Shown in pieces: positions 46,306 to 54,766 of a stretch of 64,000 bases of DNA. This stretch comes from Actinomadura parmotrematis. Lineage in GTDB: Bacteria; Actinomycetota; Actinomycetes; Streptosporangiales; Streptosporangiaceae. The stretch lies in contig NZ_JAIBOA010000031.1 of assembly GCF_019458805.1 (NCBI RefSeq), forward strand, positions 22,902-86,901. Direction: 5' to 3'. The notes under the pieces were generated by a model. It saw only the letters and a list, made by a program, of their open reading frames with translations, was not told where the DNA came from and did no database searches. The position numbers and the translations under genes were made by a program. Every line of letters begins with the position of its first letter. Position 1 is the first letter of the stretch.

Positions 46306-47484
46306 TCAGGACGCCGGGGCGTGCTCGACGCCGGCGAGCCAGACGCGCTGGACGTCGCGCGTCGCGCGGATGTCGGCGATCGGGTCGCCGCCGACCAGCA
46401 CCAGGTCGGCGCGGTAGCCGGGGCGGACGGCGCCGCGGTCGCGCAGCCCGAACCGCTGGGCGGGCGCGCTGGTGGCCGACCGCAGCGCCTCGGCGGTGCC
46501 GAGGCCCGCGGCGACCAGCAGCTCCAGCTCGTGGTGCAGGCTGTCGCCGTAGGCGGGGTGGACGGGGACGCCGGGGGTGTGGTTGGCGTCGGTGCCGGCC
46601 AGGATCGGGACGCCGGCCCGGCGGAGCGCGCCGACGCTGCTCTCGGCGGAGGCGTAGCTGTACCCGGGGATGCCCAGGTTCGCGAAGCCCTCCATCATCG
46701 TCAGCGTCGGGACCGCGACCGCCCCCCGGCTGCGGTAGGAGGACACGGTCGCCGCGTCGAGGGGGGCGTCCAGCGGGACGTGGTGGATCATGTCGATGCC
46801 CGCGGCGAGCGCGATCTTCGCCGCGGCCGCCGTGGTGGCGTGCGCCATGACCTGCTTGCCGAAGCCGTGCGCGGCGAGGGCGATGGCGGTGAGCGTCGGC
46901 TGGTCCAGGCCGGGGACGTCCACGATGACCTTGATGTAGTCCGAGCTCTCGGCGACGCGGGCGGAGACGAACCGCAGGGCGTCGCCGGGGCCGTTGACGA
47001 TCCCCGAGGCGGGGAAGGTGGGGATCTGGCTCTGCAGGCTGCCGGGCGCCACTCCCGGCGTGCCGGCGCTGCGGATGTCGGTGGCGCCCTGCTGGTGGCG
47101 GAGCGCGTCGACGGTGGCGGGCGGGAAGCAGCCCATGTCCAGGGCGGTGGTGACGCCGTAGGAGGCGAGGGCGTCCAGGGTGGCCCGGTTCTCCAGGTGG
47201 ACGTGGGAGTCGATGAGGCCGGGCAGCAGCGTCGCGCCGCCGCCGTCGATCTGCTCGGCGCCGAGCGGGCTGAGGCCGATCAGGCCGTTGTCGATGACGA
47301 CGGTCCGGGGGGCGCTCAGCGCGGTGCCGTCGAAGACCCGGACGTTGGTCAGCGCGATCTTGCGGGGCGCGACGGCCGCGCGGGCGGGCGCGGCGAGGAC
47401 GGGGACGGCCGCGGCGGCGGCGCCGGCGACCAGGGTGGAGCGGATGAACTCGCGCCTGTTCCATTCGGGGATGCACATCGCCAT
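46306..47484 (-). CDS. Exported metal-dependent amidohydrolase (Tat signal)
   Basis: 392 residues. The N-terminus has a twin-arginine signal (NRREFIRSTLVAGAAAAAVP, then APARAA), so it is exported folded. The enzyme part has LLPGLIDSHVHLEN (HxH metal site), a central VMAHATTAAAAKIALAAGIDMIHH, AGTDANHTPG (final metal Asp) and a terminal GYRADLVLVGGDPIADI. This is the amidohydrolase 1 / imidazolonepropionase-like group. ATG 47484 has AAAGG four bases upstream. It precedes the aldehyde dehydrogenase in one operon, with a long leader of about 170 bases to the operator at 47656-47673. It may act on the substrate outside the membrane. Confidence 0.82.
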   Translation of the reverse strand: MAMCIPEWNRREFIRSTLVAGAAAAAVPVLAAPARAAVAPRKIALTNVRVFDGTALSAPRTVVIDNGLIGLSPLGAEQIDGGGATLLPGLIDSHVHLENRATLDALASYGVTTALDMGCFPPATVDALRHQQGATDIRSAGTPGVAPGSLQSQIPTFPASGIVNGPGDALRFVSARVAESSDYIKVIVDVPGLDQPTLTAIALAAHGFGKQVMAHATTAAAAKIALAAGIDMIHHVPLDAPLDAATVSSYRSRGAVAVPTLTMMEGFANLGIPGYSYASAESSVGALRRAGVPILAGTDANHTPGVPVHPAYGDSLHHELELLVAAGLGTAEALRSATSAPAQRFGLRDRGAVRPGYRADLVLVGGDPIADIRATRDVQRVWLAGVEHAPAS

Positions 47485-47655
47485 TGAGCCTTTCTGGGGG
47501 GTGGGCCGGGCAATGGACGGGCTTCTTTTCCGCACGCCAGGGAAAAAGGGGATGGAAATTCCTGTCGGCGGGCACGCGAACGGGTGGAGAGGGACCGCGG
47601 CCGGAGGCCGGGTAAAGGCGGACACGGTGGTCGGTCCGGCTGCTGGGAAAGTAAC

Positions 47656-47673
47656 AGTTATATTTGATAACAG
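47656..47673 (-). promoter_or_regulatory. Shared operator, copy A (amidohydrolase / aldehyde dehydrogenase operon)
   Basis: AGTTATATTTGATAACAG on the plus strand, about 170 bases upstream of the amidohydrolase start. It contains a 5-bp palindrome GTTAT...ATAAC and on the minus strand a TATAAC that can serve as -10. It shares TATATTTGATAACAG exactly with copy C. Confidence 0.65.
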
Positions 47674-47713
47674 CAAGGGTTCCGGGTGCCGTTCCCGGTC
47701 CCGCCGGGCGATG

Positions 47714-49333
47714 TCAGTGCCCGACGGCCCGCCGCAGGACCGCCTCGGCGTCGTCGGCGGAGCCGCCGCGCCAGGCCACGTGCTGGTCGGGCCGGACGAG
47801 GACCAGTTCGGCGCCGAAGAGCTCCGCCCAGGGAACGCCGGCGGGAAGGGCGGCGAGGTCGACGACGGTCAGCGGGATCCCCTCGGCCTCGGCGGCCTTG
47901 GCGAACGTCCCGGCGGCGGGGGAGGAGCGGTCGGCGAGCAGCGTGAAGCCCTTCCCGAGGCGGTCGTAGAGCGAGTCGCCGGGGCCGATCCACCGGTGCG
48001 GCAGCCGGTGGCCGGGCGCCGCCGTGGGCCGGTACTCCCGCGCGTCGCCGCCGTCCTCGCCGCTCGCCGCGGGCTCCTCGGCGACGAGCGGGGAGCCGGC
48101 GTAGTGGTAGCCGAGCGTCAGCGGCAGGCTGTGGAACTCGCGGGCCTTGGTCGCCTGGACGGCCGCGGCGACGGCGGGCAGGGCGAGGGCGAACTCCTCG
48201 TCGGGGCCGAGCAGGCGGGGGTCGGACAGCTCGGGCGCGAGCGTGCTCATGTTCGCGGTGGCCTCGTCGATGGTCTGCGCCGCGATCGGCCGGCGCTCGC
48301 CCTCGTAGCTGTCCAGCAGGGCGGGCGGCGCCCAGCCGTTGATGACGGCGGCGAGCTTCCAGCCGAGGTTGACGGCGTCGCCGATGCCGGTGTTGAAGCC
48401 GTGCCCGCCCCACGGCGGGTTCTGGTGGGCGGCGTCGCCGGCGATGAACAGGCGGCCGTCGCCGTAGCGGTCGGCCAGCAGCATCCGGGCGCGCCAGGCG
48501 TCGGTGGCCAGGATCTCCACCGGCTCGTCGGTGCCGAGGACGGCGTGCACGATCTCGGCGGGGTCGCGCCGGTCGGTGCGCGGGTCGACGCCCTGGGCGA
48601 TGCACCACCAGGTGCCGTCCAGGTCGAGGCGGCCGACGAGGCCGGGCTGCTCGGGGTTCAGCACCCAGTAGTGCACGGCCGGGCCGAAGGGGACGCGCGC
48701 GGCGAGCCCGGGGGCGCGGAAGACGACGCTGAGGTTCGGGCGGCTCGTGTCGACGCCCTCGTAGCGGGCGCCGAGGGCGTTGCGGACGACGCTGCGCCCG
48801 CCCTCGCAGCCGACGACGTAGTCGGCCCGGACGGTGCTGCGCGCGCCGGCGGCGTCCAGCACCTCGACCCGCGCGCCCGCGCCGTCGCGCTCGACGCCGA
48901 CGACGCGGCGGCCGGTGGCCAGGCGCGGGCCGGCGGCCGCGCGCAGCAGGTCCTCCACCAGGGGCTGCGGCGCCTGCTGGCCGGGCTCGGCGGCCAGGTG
49001 CGCGCCGGCGAGGTCCAGGCCGAGGCAGCCGGTGAAGCGGGTGATCTCCCGGCCGGTGAGGCCGGTGCAGAACACCGCCGCGTCCGACCACTCCACCGGC
49101 AGCGGGGCGCGCTCGCGCAGCTCGCGGGCGAGGCCCCAGCGGCGCAGGTGCTCCATCGTCCGGGTGGAGGTGGTCTTGGCGCGGGGGCGCAGCCACGACA
49201 CCTCCCCGCGGGCCTCGACGACCGTGCAGGGCACGCCGTGATGCCCGAGCTCCACCGCCAGCGCGAGCCCGACCGGGCCCCCTCCGGCGATGAGCACCGG
49301 AGTGCGGTCGGGCAGTGCGTCGGTCATGGACAT
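47714..49333 (-). CDS. FAD-dependent aromatic monooxygenase (PheA/TfdB/MhpA family)
   Basis: 539 residues from ATG 49333, preceded by GAGGAG. The FAD site is PVLIAGGGPVGLALAVELG. The DG/GD region is YVVGCEGGRSVVRNALG. The second FAD motif is LFIAGDAAHQNPPWGGHGFNTGIGDAVNLGWKLA, and a thioredoxin-like C-terminal domain follows, giving the full length of the phenol hydroxylase/3-(3-hydroxyphenyl)propionate hydroxylase branch. It would hydroxylate a phenolic ring using NAD(P)H and oxygen. It is single-gene, divergent from the alpha/beta hydrolase, with operator copy B between them. The substrate is unknown. Confidence 0.9.
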   Translation of the reverse strand: MSMTDALPDRTPVLIAGGGPVGLALAVELGHHGVPCTVVEARGEVSWLRPRAKTTSTRTMEHLRRWGLARELRERAPLPVEWSDAAVFCTGLTGREITRFTGCLGLDLAGAHLAAEPGQQAPQPLVEDLLRAAAGPRLATGRRVVGVERDGAGARVEVLDAAGARSTVRADYVVGCEGGRSVVRNALGARYEGVDTSRPNLSVVFRAPGLAARVPFGPAVHYWVLNPEQPGLVGRLDLDGTWWCIAQGVDPRTDRRDPAEIVHAVLGTDEPVEILATDAWRARMLLADRYGDGRLFIAGDAAHQNPPWGGHGFNTGIGDAVNLGWKLAAVINGWAPPALLDSYEGERRPIAAQTIDEATANMSTLAPELSDPRLLGPDEEFALALPAVAAAVQATKAREFHSLPLTLGYHYAGSPLVAEEPAASGEDGGDAREYRPTAAPGHRLPHRWIGPGDSLYDRLGKGFTLLADRSSPAAGTFAKAAEAEGIPLTVVDLAALPAGVPWAELFGAELVLVRPDQHVAWRGGSADDAEAVLRRAVGH

Positions 49334-49350
49334 CGCTCCTCGATCCCTAG

Positions 49351-49368
49351 CTGTTATCACATATATCT
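49351..49368. promoter_or_regulatory. Shared operator, copy B (divergent monooxygenase / hydrolase promoters)
   Basis: On the minus strand AGATATATGTGATAACAG, lying 17 bases upstream of the monooxygenase start and 66 bases before the hydrolase start. It has 17 consecutive bases in common with copy D and the same TGATAACAG end as copies A and C. Confidence 0.65.
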
Positions 49369-49434
49369 GTTAGCTTACGGCAGGTGAAAGCGGGTCACCA
49401 CTCCCCATCCCAGATCCGTGAAGGAGAACCGCCC

Positions 49435-50334
49435 ATGGAAGAGCGAATCGTCGAGATCGACGGCATTCCGGTGGCGACCGGATACCATTCCCCGGCCGTT
49501 CGCGCGGAAGGACTTCCGCTGCTCGTCGCCCTGCACGGCGGCACCTACACGAGCGCCTATTTCGACGTTCCCGGCGGCCCGCTCGGCTCTTTCACCGAGA
49601 TCGCCGGGCGCGCCGGTTTCCCGCTCCTGACGATCGACCGGCCCGGGTACGGCGCCAGCGGCCACCTCCCCGAGGAGGAGAACGACTTCGCCCGGCAGGC
49701 CGAGATCCTGGACGCCGTCATCGAGCGCCGCGCCGGCGAGCTGCGCGCCGGCGGGGTCGGGACCGGGGGCGTGGTGCTGGTCGCGCACTCCATCGGCGGG
49801 ATGATCGCCGTGGAGATCGCGGCCCGCCGCCCCGGCTGGGGGCTGCGCGGCCTCGCCGTCACCGGCATGGGCGCGCGGATCCCGGCGGGCGGGGCGTCCG
49901 AGCAGCTCGGCGCGATCCCGGTGACCGGGATGATCGACCTGCCGGTGCCCGAGCGCGACGCGGTCATGTTCGGCCCGCCCGGCACCTTCACCGAGGAGGC
50001 CCGCAAGACCGCGCACGGCAGCTACGCCCCGACGCCGATGATCGAGCTGAAGCGGGCCCCGGTGTGGGCGCGCGAGCGGCTCGCCGGGCTCGCCGCCCGC
50101 GTCGAGGTGCCGGTGCAGAACGTCCTCGCCGAGCACGACGCCCTGTGGGACACCTCGCCGGACGCGCTGGCCGCGTTCGCCGCCGCCTTCACCGGCGGGC
50201 CGGGCGCCACGGCCGAGATCGCCCCCGGCGTCGGGCACTCGATCGACCACCACGTGCTGGGCGCGGCGCTGCACTTCAAGCAGCTCGCCTTCGCCTACTC
50301 CGCCGCGGTCGCCGGCTCCTCCGCCGGGAACTGA
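49435..50334 (+). CDS. Alpha/beta hydrolase (possible meta-cleavage product hydrolase)
   Basis: 299 residues from ATG 49435 (AAGGAG eight bases upstream). The oxyanion motif is VALHGGTYTS (His34). The nucleophile elbow is VLVAHSIGGM (Ser119). An acid in AEHDALWD and a late histidine in GVGHSIDHH complete the triad. The fold includes a lid region before residue 220. Placed opposite the FAD monooxygenase and sharing its operator, it is a good candidate for hydrolysing the C-C bond of a ring-cleavage product, as MhpC does. Esterase activity is an alternative. Confidence 0.85.
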   Translation: MEERIVEIDGIPVATGYHSPAVRAEGLPLLVALHGGTYTSAYFDVPGGPLGSFTEIAGRAGFPLLTIDRPGYGASGHLPEEENDFARQAEILDAVIERRAGELRAGGVGTGGVVLVAHSIGGMIAVEIAARRPGWGLRGLAVTGMGARIPAGGASEQLGAIPVTGMIDLPVPERDAVMFGPPGTFTEEARKTAHGSYAPTPMIELKRAPVWARERLAGLAARVEVPVQNVLAEHDALWDTSPDALAAFAAAFTGGPGATAEIAPGVGHSIDHHVLGAALHFKQLAFAYSAAVAGSSAGN

Positions 50335-50337
50335 ACC

Positions 50338-50382
50338 GGGCGCGGCCGGGACGGGGGAGACCGCCCCGCCCCGGCCGCGCCC
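50338..50382. terminator. Bidirectional terminator between hydrolase and FAH-family genes
   Basis: A 19-bp inverted repeat with one mismatch (50338-50356 and 50364-50382, 7-base loop) fills the space between convergent stops. Confidence 0.75.
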
Positions 50383-50387
50383 GCCGC

Positions 50388-51233
50388 TCATGCGGTGAAG
50401 GTCTGGCGGAGCTCGCCGATGCCCTCGACCCGGCTGACCAGCTCGTCGCCCTCGGCCAGCCAGCGCTGCGGCTCGCGGCCGAAGCCGACGCCGCCCGGGG
50501 TGCCGGTGAACAGCACGTCGCCGGGGTAGAGCGTGAGCACCGCCGACAGCTCGGCGACGAGCTCGGGGATCGGGAAGATCAGGCTGCCGGTGCGGCCCTT
50601 CTGCATCTGCTCGCCGTTGATGGCGCAGCTGATCTCCAGGTCGTCGGGGTCGGGCAGCTCGTCCGGCGTCACCAGCCACGGCCCGATCGGCGCGAAGCCC
50701 GGGTAGGACTTGCCGAGGCTGAACTGGGGCGCGGCCCCCGACCACTGCAGCCTGCGCTCCGAGAGGTCCTGCCCGACCGCGAGGCCCGCCACGTACTCCC
50801 AGGCCCGCTCGGCGGGGACGGCGCGCGCCTCGGCGCCGATCACCGCGACGAGCTCGACCTCCCAGTCGGTGTGGCCGCCCTCGGGCAGCCGGACGCGCGT
50901 CACCGGCCCGCTGATGCTGCTGGCGAACTTGGTGAAGACCGGCGGCAGCCCCTCGGGCGCGGTGAAACCCGACTCGCTCGCGTGGTCGCGGTAGTTGAGC
51001 CCGACCGCGAGGACCTGCCGGGGCTCGGGGGCGGGCGAGCCGAGGTCGGCGGCGTCGAACTCCGCGCCGGCGGGCAGGTCCGCGGCGGCGGCCCATTCGC
51101 GGAACCGCGGCCAGTCGGCGTAGACGGCCTGCGGGGACGGGCCGAAGCGGCCGTCGCTCGCCCGCTCGACGTCGACGGCGCGGCCCTCGGGATCGATCAG
51201 GACGAGCCGTCCCGACAGGTTGGCGATGCGCAT
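50388..51233 (-). CDS. Fumarylacetoacetate hydrolase family protein
   Basis: 281 residues of the FAH fold. It contains VLAVGLNYRDHASESGF, FTKFASSISGP, GGHTDWEVELVAVIGAEA (metal-binding EVE region), LGKSYPGFAPIGPWLV and LYPGDVLFTGTPGGVGFG. The family includes acylpyruvases, 2-hydroxypentadienoate hydratases and 5-oxopent-3-ene tricarboxylate decarboxylases, all of which act on ring-cleavage products. It starts downstream of the one-domain dioxygenase in the same operon (40-base gap), so it likely takes the next step. Exact reaction not assigned. Confidence 0.88.
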   Translation of the reverse strand: MRIANLSGRLVLIDPEGRAVDVERASDGRFGPSPQAVYADWPRFREWAAAADLPAGAEFDAADLGSPAPEPRQVLAVGLNYRDHASESGFTAPEGLPPVFTKFASSISGPVTRVRLPEGGHTDWEVELVAVIGAEARAVPAERAWEYVAGLAVGQDLSERRLQWSGAAPQFSLGKSYPGFAPIGPWLVTPDELPDPDDLEISCAINGEQMQKGRTGSLIFPIPELVAELSAVLTLYPGDVLFTGTPGGVGFGREPQRWLAEGDELVSRVEGIGELRQTFTA

Positions 51234-51273
51234 GGGGGCTCCTGGGAGAGAGGGGAAAGGGGACAGGGCGGGG

Positions 51274-51840
51274 TCAGCCGCCGAGCAGGACGCCCATCGG
51301 GTCGGGCAGCTCCTCCTGCAGCGACCAGGACCGGGCGGTGAGCTCGTCCACCTCGGCGCCGTCCTTGCGCGCCTTGAGCAGCCGCTCGGGGTCGAAGGCG
51401 GGGCCGACGGAGTCCGCGGCGTACTCCGCGCCGTTCATGTAGCCGGTGGCGAGGTCGGGCTCGGCGAAGTTGTCGATCTGCATCTCGACGAAGTTGCCGT
51501 CGGGGTCGCGGTAGTACATCGAGGTCGTCACGCCGTGGGCGATGCACACGGCCGGGGTGACGCCCCGGTCGCGCAGCAGGACGTAGCGGTCGAGCAGGTC
51601 GTCCAGGCCGTCGAAGGTGTAGGCGACGTGGTGCATGCAGGCCGTCGTCGGCGACTTGCGCTCCAGCGGCCCCGGCGGCGTGAGCAGCGCGATCCGGTGG
51701 TGCTCCTCGTCGAAGGTGATGAAGCACAGCGCGTCGTCCTGGTAGACGACGTGGCCGTCGAGGACGGTGCAGTACCAGTCGCGCATGACGGCGGGCTGCC
51801 CGGTCTGGAGGACGACGTGGGCGAACTTCGGGGTGGCCAT
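51274..51840 (-). CDS. One-domain extradiol dioxygenase-like VOC protein
   Basis: 188 residues. One VOC module pair and a C-terminal extension. Putative iron ligands are His in KFAHVVLQTGQ, His in CMHHVAYTFDGL and Glu in NFVEMQIDNF. These are in the order used by extradiol enzymes, and YYRDPDGN is the usual loop before the last ligand. ATG 51840 has GGAGG seven bases upstream. It is first in an operon with the FAH-family gene; operator copy C lies 48 bases upstream. It could cleave the catechol made by the FAD monooxygenase. Confidence 0.82.
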   Translation of the reverse strand: MATPKFAHVVLQTGQPAVMRDWYCTVLDGHVVYQDDALCFITFDEEHHRIALLTPPGPLERKSPTTACMHHVAYTFDGLDDLLDRYVLLRDRGVTPAVCIAHGVTTSMYYRDPDGNFVEMQIDNFAEPDLATGYMNGAEYAADSVGPAFDPERLLKARKDGAEVDELTARSWSLQEELPDPMGVLLGG

Positions 51841-51887
51841 CGGGGAACCTCCGGATGGTGACGGTGTGACCTGCTCCACACGGTAGT

Positions 51888-51905
51888 AGCTATATTTGAT
51901 AACAG
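51888..51905 (-). promoter_or_regulatory. Shared operator, copy C (one-domain dioxygenase / FAH operon)
   Basis: AGCTATATTTGATAACAG on the plus strand, 48 bases upstream of the dioxygenase start. On the minus strand it contains TATAGC as a possible -10 element. It has 15 consecutive bases in common with copy A. Confidence 0.65.
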
Positions 51906-51935
51906 CAATGGGCGCGGTGCACCGGGCGCGCCCGC

Positions 51936-52370
51936 TCAGACGGGCGCGACCTGCTCGTACGCCGCCCGGACGGCGGGCAGCAGCGCCAGCGAGGCCGCCG
52001 GGTCGAGGTGCGTGGCGCGCAGCCCGAGGATGGCGCCGCCCCGCAGGTCCGGCGGGACGTCCTCGCCGCGCGCGGCGATCAGGACGTGGAAGTGGGCGTG
52101 GTTCTCGCCGAACATCATCAGGTAGGTCGCAGGCGCGCCGGTCGCCTCGGTGACGGCGGCGATCAGGTCGCGGGCGCGGCCGGCGAAGGTCGCGAGCTCG
52201 TCCCCGTCGAGCCCGGTGATGCGCTCGGCGTGCCGGCGGGCGCGCAGCACGAACCAGCCGGGGACGTCGTAGCCGGGGACGACCTCGGCGGCCCACAGGT
52301 CGTCGCGGAAGACGCGGGTGTCGGCGTGGGCGTCGTCGAGGGCGCACATGAGGCAGGCGGTGTCGGTCAT
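51936..52370 (-). CDS. HIT-family protein
   Basis: 144 residues. The histidine triad NHAHFHVLIA (His91, His93, His95) is intact, which supports nucleotide hydrolase or transferase activity. The N-terminus begins MTDTACLMCALDD, a CxxC pair often seen in zinc-binding HIT proteins. It lies 41 bases after the E1-like gene on the same strand and is likely co-transcribed with it under operator copy D. Its role in the catabolic region is not apparent. Confidence 0.85.
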   Translation of the reverse strand: MTDTACLMCALDDAHADTRVFRDDLWAAEVVPGYDVPGWFVLRARRHAERITGLDGDELATFAGRARDLIAAVTEATGAPATYLMMFGENHAHFHVLIAARGEDVPPDLRGGAILGLRATHLDPAASLALLPAVRAAYEQVAPV

Positions 52371-52411
52371 GATCCTTCTCTGGGTGGGGCCGGGCGCGGC
52401 GGGTCCGGCGG

Positions 52412-54718
52412 TCAGCGGAGGTCGAGGGCGGCCGCGACGATGCTGCCCGCGTCCAGCCCGTGGTGGCGGTAGACCTCGTCGAGGTCGCCGGACTGCCCGA
52501 ACCGGGTCACGCCGAGGTGGCGCGCCCGGACGCGGTGGACGCCGGCGAGGAACGCCAGCGTGTGGGGGTGGCCGTCCAGGACGGTCACGAGCGGCGCGGC
52601 CCGGTGGGCGGGCAGGGCCGCCTCCAGCGCGCCGCCGCCCCCGTCCTGCAGGGCCTCGAACAGCAGGCCGGGGCTCGTCACGCACACGACGTCGGCGGGC
52701 ACGCCGAGGGCGCCGAGCCGGTCGGCCGCCTCCAGCGCCTCGGTCATGACCGCGCCCATCGCGGCGACGGTGACGGCCGGCGCGCCCGCGCAGCGGCGCA
52801 GCAGGTACCCACCCGCGACGACCTGGCGCCGGCGGTGCTCGCGCGCGGCCGGATCCGCGGGGACGGCGGCGAGGGCCTGGTCGACCGGCCGGGTCGACAG
52901 CCGCAGGTAGGCCGAGGTGCCGTCGGGGCGGCCGAGCCGGGCCAGGGAGGCCAGCAGCGTCCACTCGACGTCGATGGCGAAGGCGGGCTCGTAGGTGACG
53001 CAGCCGGGCTGCTCCAGACCGACCGACGGCGTCGAGATCGACTGGTGGGCGCCGCCCTCGGGGGCGAGCGTCACGCCCGAGGGGGTGCCGACGAGGATCG
53101 ACTGGCCGCCCGCGTAGATGCCGAACGACCAGGGCTCCAGGGCGCGCTCGACGAACGGGTCGTAGACGACGCCGATCGGCAGCAGCGGCTCGCCCCAGCG
53201 GCTCCAGGTCGCGCCGAGCTCGCCGAGCAGCCCGACCAGGTTGGTCTCGGCGATGCCGAGCTCGATGTGCTGGCCGCTCGGCCGCTCCCGCCAGTGCAGG
53301 ATCGTCTCGGGGTCGTCGCCGAACCAGTCGTGCCGCTCGTCCGCCGACCACACCCCGACCTTGTTGACCCAGCCGCCGAGGTTGGTGGAGGAGCTGACGT
53401 CGGGGGCGAGCGTCACCACGCGGCGCGCCGTCTCGGGCGCCGCCCGGGTCAGGTCGAGGAGGGTGCGGCCGAGCGCGGCCTGCGTGGTGGTGCGGCCGGC
53501 CGGCGTCCGGCCGATGTCGGCGGGGACGGGGTCCGGTTCGCGCCGCTCGGGCTCGGCGCGGCGCAGCCGTGCGGCGGTGCGCGCGCAGAGCCGGCCGGCG
53601 GCGGAGTCCGCGTCGAACCGCTGCCAGGGACGTTCGGGGTCGGCGCCGACGCGGGCGGCGAGGGCGGCGAGCTGCTCGCCGGTCAGCAGCGCGGAGTGGT
53701 TCTGCGGATGGCCCTCGCTGGCGAGGCCGTAGCCCTTCACCGTGTACGCGAAGATCACCGTCGGGCGGGTGTCGTCGACGGCGTGCAGCGCCCCGTCCAG
53801 CGTCGCCAGGTCGTGGCCGCCGAGGTCGCGGACGGCCGCGTGCAGCGTGGCGTCGTCCAGCGTGCCGAGGAGGCGCCGGAGCGCGGCGGCGTCGGGGCCG
53901 TCGCCGGGGAGCCGGTCGCGGAGCTGCGCCGGTGCGCACCGCAGGAGCCGCTGGAACTCCGGGTTGGTCATCGCGTCCAGGCGGCGGCGGAGCGCCTCCC
54001 CGTCGGGGCGCTCGAACAGCTCGTGCAGGAGGCGGCCGTACTTGGCGGTGATGACCTGCCAGCCCGCGGCCTCGAACATGCCGCGCAGCCGGTTCGCCCC
54101 GATCTCGGGTACCACGCGGTCGAGCGACTGGCGGTTCACGTCGACGATCCAGCAGATCTCGCCGAGCCCGGCGACCATCGGGTCGAGGACGGCCTCCCAG
54201 ACGGCGCCCTCGTCGAGTTCGGCGTCGCCCACTAGGGAGTACTGCCGTCCCGTGCCCGCGCCGCCGCCCTTGGCGGCCACGTAGCGGCGCGACAGGGCGC
54301 CCCAGATCGGCGCGGTCGCGCCGATGCCCACCGACCCCGTCGAGTAGTCGACCGGGTCGGGGTCCTTCACGCGGCTCGGGTAGCTCTGCAGGCCGCCGAA
54401 CGCGCGCAGCGTCGTCAGGTACCGCTCGTCGAGGCCGCCGAGCAGGTAGTTGACGGCGTGCAGCACCGGCGAGGCGTGCGGCTTGACCGACACCCGGTCG
54501 GCGGCGGTCAGGTGACCGAACCAGAGCGCCGTCATGATGGTGACCATCGACGCCGACGACGCCTGGTGCCCGCCGACCTTCAGCCCGGCCGGGTTGGGGC
54601 GCACCCGGTTGGCGTGGTCCACGATCGCGGTGGAGAGCCAGAGGAGCCGGTCCTCCACCTCCCGCAGCGCTGCGAGACCGGCCGTTCCGTCCGCCGGCGG
54701 GATCGTCGTCACCGTCAT
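52412..54718 (-). CDS. AceE-like thiamine-diphosphate E1 dehydrogenase/transketolase-like enzyme
   Basis: 768 residues, about 120 shorter than AceE. The layout follows homodimeric pyruvate dehydrogenase E1: KVGGHQASSASMVTI, VKPHASPVLHAVNYL, GSVGIGATAPIWGA, the ThDP/metal segment SLVGDAELDEG (Asp165) to IVDVNRQSLD (Asn195), TVIFAYTVKGYGLASEGHPQN. The catalytic Glu region GIAETNLVGLL and a transketolase-like C-terminal domain follow. No E2 or E3 gene is nearby. It may decarboxylate a 2-oxo acid such as pyruvate or 2-oxobutyrate from ring cleavage. The start has AGGAGG five bases upstream, overlapping operator copy D. Confidence 0.82.
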   Translation of the reverse strand: MTVTTIPPADGTAGLAALREVEDRLLWLSTAIVDHANRVRPNPAGLKVGGHQASSASMVTIMTALWFGHLTAADRVSVKPHASPVLHAVNYLLGGLDERYLTTLRAFGGLQSYPSRVKDPDPVDYSTGSVGIGATAPIWGALSRRYVAAKGGGAGTGRQYSLVGDAELDEGAVWEAVLDPMVAGLGEICWIVDVNRQSLDRVVPEIGANRLRGMFEAAGWQVITAKYGRLLHELFERPDGEALRRRLDAMTNPEFQRLLRCAPAQLRDRLPGDGPDAAALRRLLGTLDDATLHAAVRDLGGHDLATLDGALHAVDDTRPTVIFAYTVKGYGLASEGHPQNHSALLTGEQLAALAARVGADPERPWQRFDADSAAGRLCARTAARLRRAEPERREPDPVPADIGRTPAGRTTTQAALGRTLLDLTRAAPETARRVVTLAPDVSSSTNLGGWVNKVGVWSADERHDWFGDDPETILHWRERPSGQHIELGIAETNLVGLLGELGATWSRWGEPLLPIGVVYDPFVERALEPWSFGIYAGGQSILVGTPSGVTLAPEGGAHQSISTPSVGLEQPGCVTYEPAFAIDVEWTLLASLARLGRPDGTSAYLRLSTRPVDQALAAVPADPAAREHRRRQVVAGGYLLRRCAGAPAVTVAAMGAVMTEALEAADRLGALGVPADVVCVTSPGLLFEALQDGGGGALEAALPAHRAAPLVTVLDGHPHTLAFLAGVHRVRARHLGVTRFGQSGDLDEVYRHHGLDAGSIVAAALDLR

Positions 54719-54727
54719 GAGAACCTC

Positions 54728-54745
54728 CTGTTATCACATATATCA
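54728..54745 (-). promoter_or_regulatory. Shared operator, copy D (E1-like / HIT operon)
   Basis: On the minus strand TGATATATGTGATAACAG. Its last bases (CAG) run directly into the ribosome site (AGGAGG) of the E1-like gene, so a bound repressor would sit on the 5' end of the transcript. TATAT inside it is a candidate -10. Confidence 0.65.
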
Positions 54746-54766
54746 AAGCAGGTCGGAAGCGTACAG

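Noticed and set aside
44315..46417. 700-codon plus-strand frame opposite the aldehyde dehydrogenase
   Set aside because: It is antisense to a protein with full catalytic motifs and has the repetitive composition of GC-rich shadow frames.
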